Made by a program: the position numbers and the translations under genes
NCBI GenBank assembly: GCA_020636255.1
Contig: JACJYE010000003.1
Coordinates: forward strand, 310,001 to 374,000
Direction: 5' to 3'
Length of the DNA stretch: 64,000 nt
Source: Lewinellaceae bacterium
Lineage (GTDB): Bacteria > Bacteroidota > Bacteroidia > Chitinophagales > Saprospiraceae
Notes under the pieces: generated by a model
What the model was told of the DNA's origin: nothing
Databases searched by the model: none
Seen by the model: only the letters and a program-made list of their open reading frames with translations
In this document: piece by piece, positions 60,743 through 64,000 of the stretch
How the letters are laid out: each line of letters starts with the position of its first letter
How positions within the stretch are numbered: the first letter of the stretch is position 1

Positions 60743-63700
60743 ATGAAGCATCCACTATTATGGGTGGCAGCGCTTTTCCTTGCCTACCTGGCCTTTCCTG
60801 GCTGTGTACATGCACAGTATCTCATTGAAGAAGGGCTGTATCAGGGAATGCAATGGCGAAATATCGGGCCCTACCGCGGCGGCCGTTGTGTGGCGGTGGC
60901 CGGCCATGCCAGCAAGCCTTACACCTTTTACATGGGAACTACCGGCGGTGGCGTCTGGAAAACCGAAGACGGCGGCCTGAACTGGTCCAATATCTCCGAT
61001 GGATATTTCCAGACGGGGTCTGTAGGCGCTATTGCCGTCGCGCCTTCCGACCCGAACATCCTCTATGTGGGTATGGGTGAACACCCCGTCAGAGGGGTCA
61101 TGAGCGCTCACGGAGATGGGGTTTATAAATCGTTGGACGAAGGAAAATCCTGGCAATACCTTGGTTTGCCCGATACCCGCCATATTGCTGCCATCCAGGT
61201 GCACCCTCAAAACCCGGATATCGTTTACGTTGCAGTGCAGGGCGCTGCCTTCGGCCCCAGCGAGAGCCGCGGCGTATACCGCAGCACCGATGGCGGCCAA
61301 AGCTGGCAGCGCGTGCTCTATGTCGACAACCATACCGGCGCCAGCAGCCTGAGCATGGACCTTTCCAATCCGCGCATCCTCTATGCCGGCATGTGGGACC
61401 ACCTACGGCAGCCATGGGAGATCCGAAGCGGGGGCTCTGGGTCCGGCCTGTACAAATCGACAGATGGGGGCCTGAACTGGGAAAAGCTCAACAGCGGGCT
61501 GCCGGCAGCCATGGGGAAGGTAGACATCTGCGTCTCTCCGGCCAACCCTAACCGGGTGTACGCCAATATTGAAGCCGACAACGGTGGTGTATTCCGCTCT
61601 GACGACGGCGGTAGCAGCTGGGTGCAAACCAACAGCCAGCGGATAACCGTCGCCCGGGCCTGGTACTACATAGAAATAGTGGCCGACCCGCTTGATGAAG
61701 AAACCATCTACATTCTCAATGCCCCTTTGCTGAAGTCTACCGATGGCGGCAGGAGCTTCACCAGCATACCCAACCCCCATTCCGACCAGCACGCTTTGTG
61801 GGTCAACCCCAGCCAGCCAGGTATTATGATACTGGGTAACGATGGCGGCGCTACCATCTCCTTCAACGGAGGAAAGAGCTGGTCAACACAGGGCAACCAG
61901 CCCACTGCCCAATTCTACAGGGCCATCGTCGACCACCGCTTCCCCTTTTATATTTATGGCGGGCAACAGGATAATACCACCGTTGCCATCCCCAGCAGGA
62001 CACACGAGCCCGGCATCGGCGTCCAGGATTGGTACGCAGTGGCCGGCGGGGAAAGCGCCTTCATCGCGCTGGACCCCGACGCTCCCGATCTCGTCTACGG
62101 TGGCGACTACCAGGGCGCCCTATCCGTTTACGACCACCGTACCGGCATCGTCAAAGATATTATGGCCTACCCAGAGCTCAACCTTGGGAAGGCCCCCCGC
62201 GACATGAAATACCGGTTCAACTGGAACGCTCCCCTCGCCGTACAACCGCAAAACCCCAGTGTGCTCTACCACGCCGCCAACGTTGTGCTTCGCTCAGCAG
62301 ACGGAGGTTACAGCTGGCAGGCTATAAGCCCTGACCTCACCCGAAACGAAGTGGAAAAACAAGGCCCAGGCGGAGGCCCTTATACGAACGAAGGTGCAGG
62401 AGGCGAAAACTACAACACCATCAGCTATCTGGCCTGTTCGCCCCACGAAGCCGGAGTGATATGGGCAGGGACGGATGATGGCCTGGTTCAACTCACCCGC
62501 GACGAGGGCAAACACTGGCACAACGTCACGCCGCCAGGTATAGGAGAATGCCTTATCAACTGCATCGAAGTATCGCCTCACGACCCCGCTGCCGCCTATG
62601 TCGTAGCTACCCGTTACAAGTTCAACGATATGAGCCCCATGGCCTTTTACACCAAAAATTATGGAAAAAGCTGGCAGCGGATCACAGAAGGTATCGGAAA
62701 GGAAGCTTTCCTTCGGGTGATCAGGGAAGACCCCGCCAGGCCTGGCCTGCTGTACGGAGGTACGGAAACCGGCTTTTACGTATCATTCAACTACGGCCAA
62801 TGGTGGGGGCAGCTGCAACTCAACCTGCCCACCTGCCCCATCAACGACCTGGCTGTGTACGACAACAGCCTGGTAGCGGCTACGTCAGGACGCGCTTTCT
62901 GGGTGCTGGATGGGCTGGAGCCATTGCAACAAAGCGATGGGCAGTTGGGTAGGCAAGCCCGGCTGTTCGCTCCCCATCCCATCGTCCGCTTTTCCACTGC
63001 TACCCCTGAGGAAGCCGAATCTGCAAACGGGCTGGGGCAAAACCCGCCGGATGGCCTTTGCATTTACTATTACCTTCCTGAATCGATGGACAGTACCGAG
63101 TTCGAGCTCGACATCCTCGATTCTCATGGCAACCTGCTCCGAAAGTTCAGCAACCTGGCAAGTGAGCGCCACGAAGTATATGAAGGCGGCCCTAAACCGC
63201 CACCTGTATTGCCCTCCAAAAAGGGGGTGAACCGCTTTTACTGGGGCCTACGGCGGGAAAGCCTGCCCGGTATCCCCGGCGTTTTTATCAAGGGCGACTT
63301 CGAAGGTGGCCAGGTGGAACCAGGAACGTATCAGATCAGGCTAAAGCTTCCTGAGGCCGTGCTCACACAAGCATGCGTTATCCTTCCCGACCCCCGGCTT
63401 GAAGCCGGCCCTGAGGACTACAGAGCCCAACAGGAAGTGCTCACCAGCATCGAAACAGCGATCAGGGATATCCATCAGACGGCGTGGCAAATGCGGGATG
63501 TGCGGCAGCAGGTCCAAAACCTATTTGCCATCCTGAAAAAGATCGAATGTACCCAGGAACTCCTCAGGGCAGGAGAATCCATCGTAGGGCGAATCGACCG
63601 ATGGGAAGAAAAACTCATCCAGCCGCGGCTCGAGACCGGGCAGGACGTGATCAACTTTCCTAACCAGTTATACGCCGAATTCCTGGACCTCAAGCAACGT

Positions 63701-63880
63701 GTTGACAGCCAAGACCCACGGGTGACAGCAGGCGCCCGGCAACGCCTGGAAAACCTGCTCAGCCAGTGGTCGCTGTTCAAAACTCAAATGCGGCGGATCG
63801 TCGATGAAGACATCGCCTCGTTCAACCGCCTTTATCGCGAACAGCAGGTGCCTGCCATTATCCTACCTGCGGGAGAGTAA
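60743..63880 (+). CDS. secreted VPS10/BNR-repeat beta-propeller protein
   Basis: This 1045-residue protein starts at ATG 60743 (MKHPLLWVAALFLAYLAFPG), which gives a normal signal peptide ending HAQ. About ten sortilin/BNR-type blades are visible with Asp-box-like motifs: YKSLDEGKSWQYLG, YRSTDGGQSWQRVL, YKSTDGGLNWEKLN, FRSDDGGSSWVQTN and LKSTDGGRSFTS. The C-terminal third has a beta-sandwich-like region (FELDILDSHGNLLRKFSN) and a helical tail (about 920-1040). Such 'glycosyl hydrolase' or VPS10-like proteins are frequent in Bacteroidota. Most lack proven activity, and binding of proteins or glycans is the cautious reading. No T9SS C-terminal domain was found. Confidence 0.85.
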   Translation: MKHPLLWVAALFLAYLAFPGCVHAQYLIEEGLYQGMQWRNIGPYRGGRCVAVAGHASKPYTFYMGTTGGGVWKTEDGGLNWSNISDGYFQTGSVGAIAVAPSDPNILYVGMGEHPVRGVMSAHGDGVYKSLDEGKSWQYLGLPDTRHIAAIQVHPQNPDIVYVAVQGAAFGPSESRGVYRSTDGGQSWQRVLYVDNHTGASSLSMDLSNPRILYAGMWDHLRQPWEIRSGGSGSGLYKSTDGGLNWEKLNSGLPAAMGKVDICVSPANPNRVYANIEADNGGVFRSDDGGSSWVQTNSQRITVARAWYYIEIVADPLDEETIYILNAPLLKSTDGGRSFTSIPNPHSDQHALWVNPSQPGIMILGNDGGATISFNGGKSWSTQGNQPTAQFYRAIVDHRFPFYIYGGQQDNTTVAIPSRTHEPGIGVQDWYAVAGGESAFIALDPDAPDLVYGGDYQGALSVYDHRTGIVKDIMAYPELNLGKAPRDMKYRFNWNAPLAVQPQNPSVLYHAANVVLRSADGGYSWQAISPDLTRNEVEKQGPGGGPYTNEGAGGENYNTISYLACSPHEAGVIWAGTDDGLVQLTRDEGKHWHNVTPPGIGECLINCIEVSPHDPAAAYVVATRYKFNDMSPMAFYTKNYGKSWQRITEGIGKEAFLRVIREDPARPGLLYGGTETGFYVSFNYGQWWGQLQLNLPTCPINDLAVYDNSLVAATSGRAFWVLDGLEPLQQSDGQLGRQARLFAPHPIVRFSTATPEEAESANGLGQNPPDGLCIYYYLPESMDSTEFELDILDSHGNLLRKFSNLASERHEVYEGGPKPPPVLPSKKGVNRFYWGLRRESLPGIPGVFIKGDFEGGQVEPGTYQIRLKLPEAVLTQACVILPDPRLEAGPEDYRAQQEVLTSIETAIRDIHQTAWQMRDVRQQVQNLFAILKKIECTQELLRAGESIVGRIDRWEEKLIQPRLETGQDVINFPNQLYAEFLDLKQRVDSQDPRVTAGARQRLENLLSQWSLFKTQMRRIVDEDIASFNRLYREQQVPAIILPAGE

Positions 63881-64000
63881 AGCCTGTTCTGAGAAAAACC
63901 GGAGCATACGGAACAAAGCTTTCGCCTTTCCCGTAGTTAATTATTATTTTGCGATGTAAAGGCCAACGAACTCAACCTGGCCCAGGGCCATGATTCATTT

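Overview
The window looks like chromosomal DNA of a GC-rich Bacteroidota, most likely a Saprospiria/Lewinella-type marine or soil heterotroph. This is inferred from type IX secretion genes (porU, porV, gldJ, a PorP/SprF-like protein), proteins with T9SS type A and gliding-type C-terminal sorting domains, TonB, a SusC/D-free pectin operon, TAnnTTTG-type promoter boxes and tight unidirectional gene runs. No sequence comparison could be run, so the taxonomy is an inference.

Region 1 (1-4.5 kb, minus strand) is a Na+-pumping acyl-CoA (methylmalonyl-CoA type) decarboxylase operon, in transcription order carboxyltransferase, OadG-like subunit, biotin carrier and the membrane beta subunit, which runs off the left edge. 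Upstream of it lies a membrane class III nucleotide cyclase. Region 2 (4.5-16.6 kb, minus strand) is carbohydrate-directed: a WG-repeat lipoprotein, GH95, a PL10-CE15 fusion, a transglutaminase-like protein, GH140 and a beta-lactamase-fold serine hydrolase form one very compact operon aimed at pectin-like polysaccharides. RsgA, a small barrel protein and a CE12 esterase follow. Region 3 (17-24.9 kb) carries an aberrant pyruvate-kinase-like protein, a MESH1-like HD hydrolase, a MATE exporter, an SRPBCC protein, a secreted HYR-like protein and an orphan methylmalonyl-CoA mutase small subunit.

Region 4 (25-30.8 kb) is a patch with decay: a lipoprotein, a zinc-metallopeptidase-like gene broken by an in-frame TGA, a TesA-like SGNH protein that has lost its catalytic residues, then queG, tonB and dps. 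Region 5 (30.9-35.7 kb) has a FadB-type beta-oxidation enzyme and a thiolase in which both catalytic cysteines are serine, plus two small membrane proteins and a DUF4440-like lipoprotein. Region 6 (35.8-45 kb, minus strand) has a beta-helix T9SS cargo protein, a TonB-dependent receptor, a GT4 glycosyltransferase, an IscA/ErpA-type protein, cysteine desulfurase and murF. Region 7 (45-53.6 kb) is the T9SS block gldJ, porP/sprF-like, porU, porV. Region 8 (53.6-64 kb) holds rnpB (RNase P RNA), a large orphan NtrY-like histidine kinase, an L-type-lectin protein with gliding-type sorting domain, a HAD phosphatase and a VPS10/BNR-like secreted protein.

Across the window a family of inverted-repeat elements built on AGAGCTTGTTTGGAGGCC recurs between genes. 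It includes one 164-bp MITE-like copy and one perfect 24-bp hairpin. No CRISPR array, complete insertion sequence, prophage or tRNA gene was seen.
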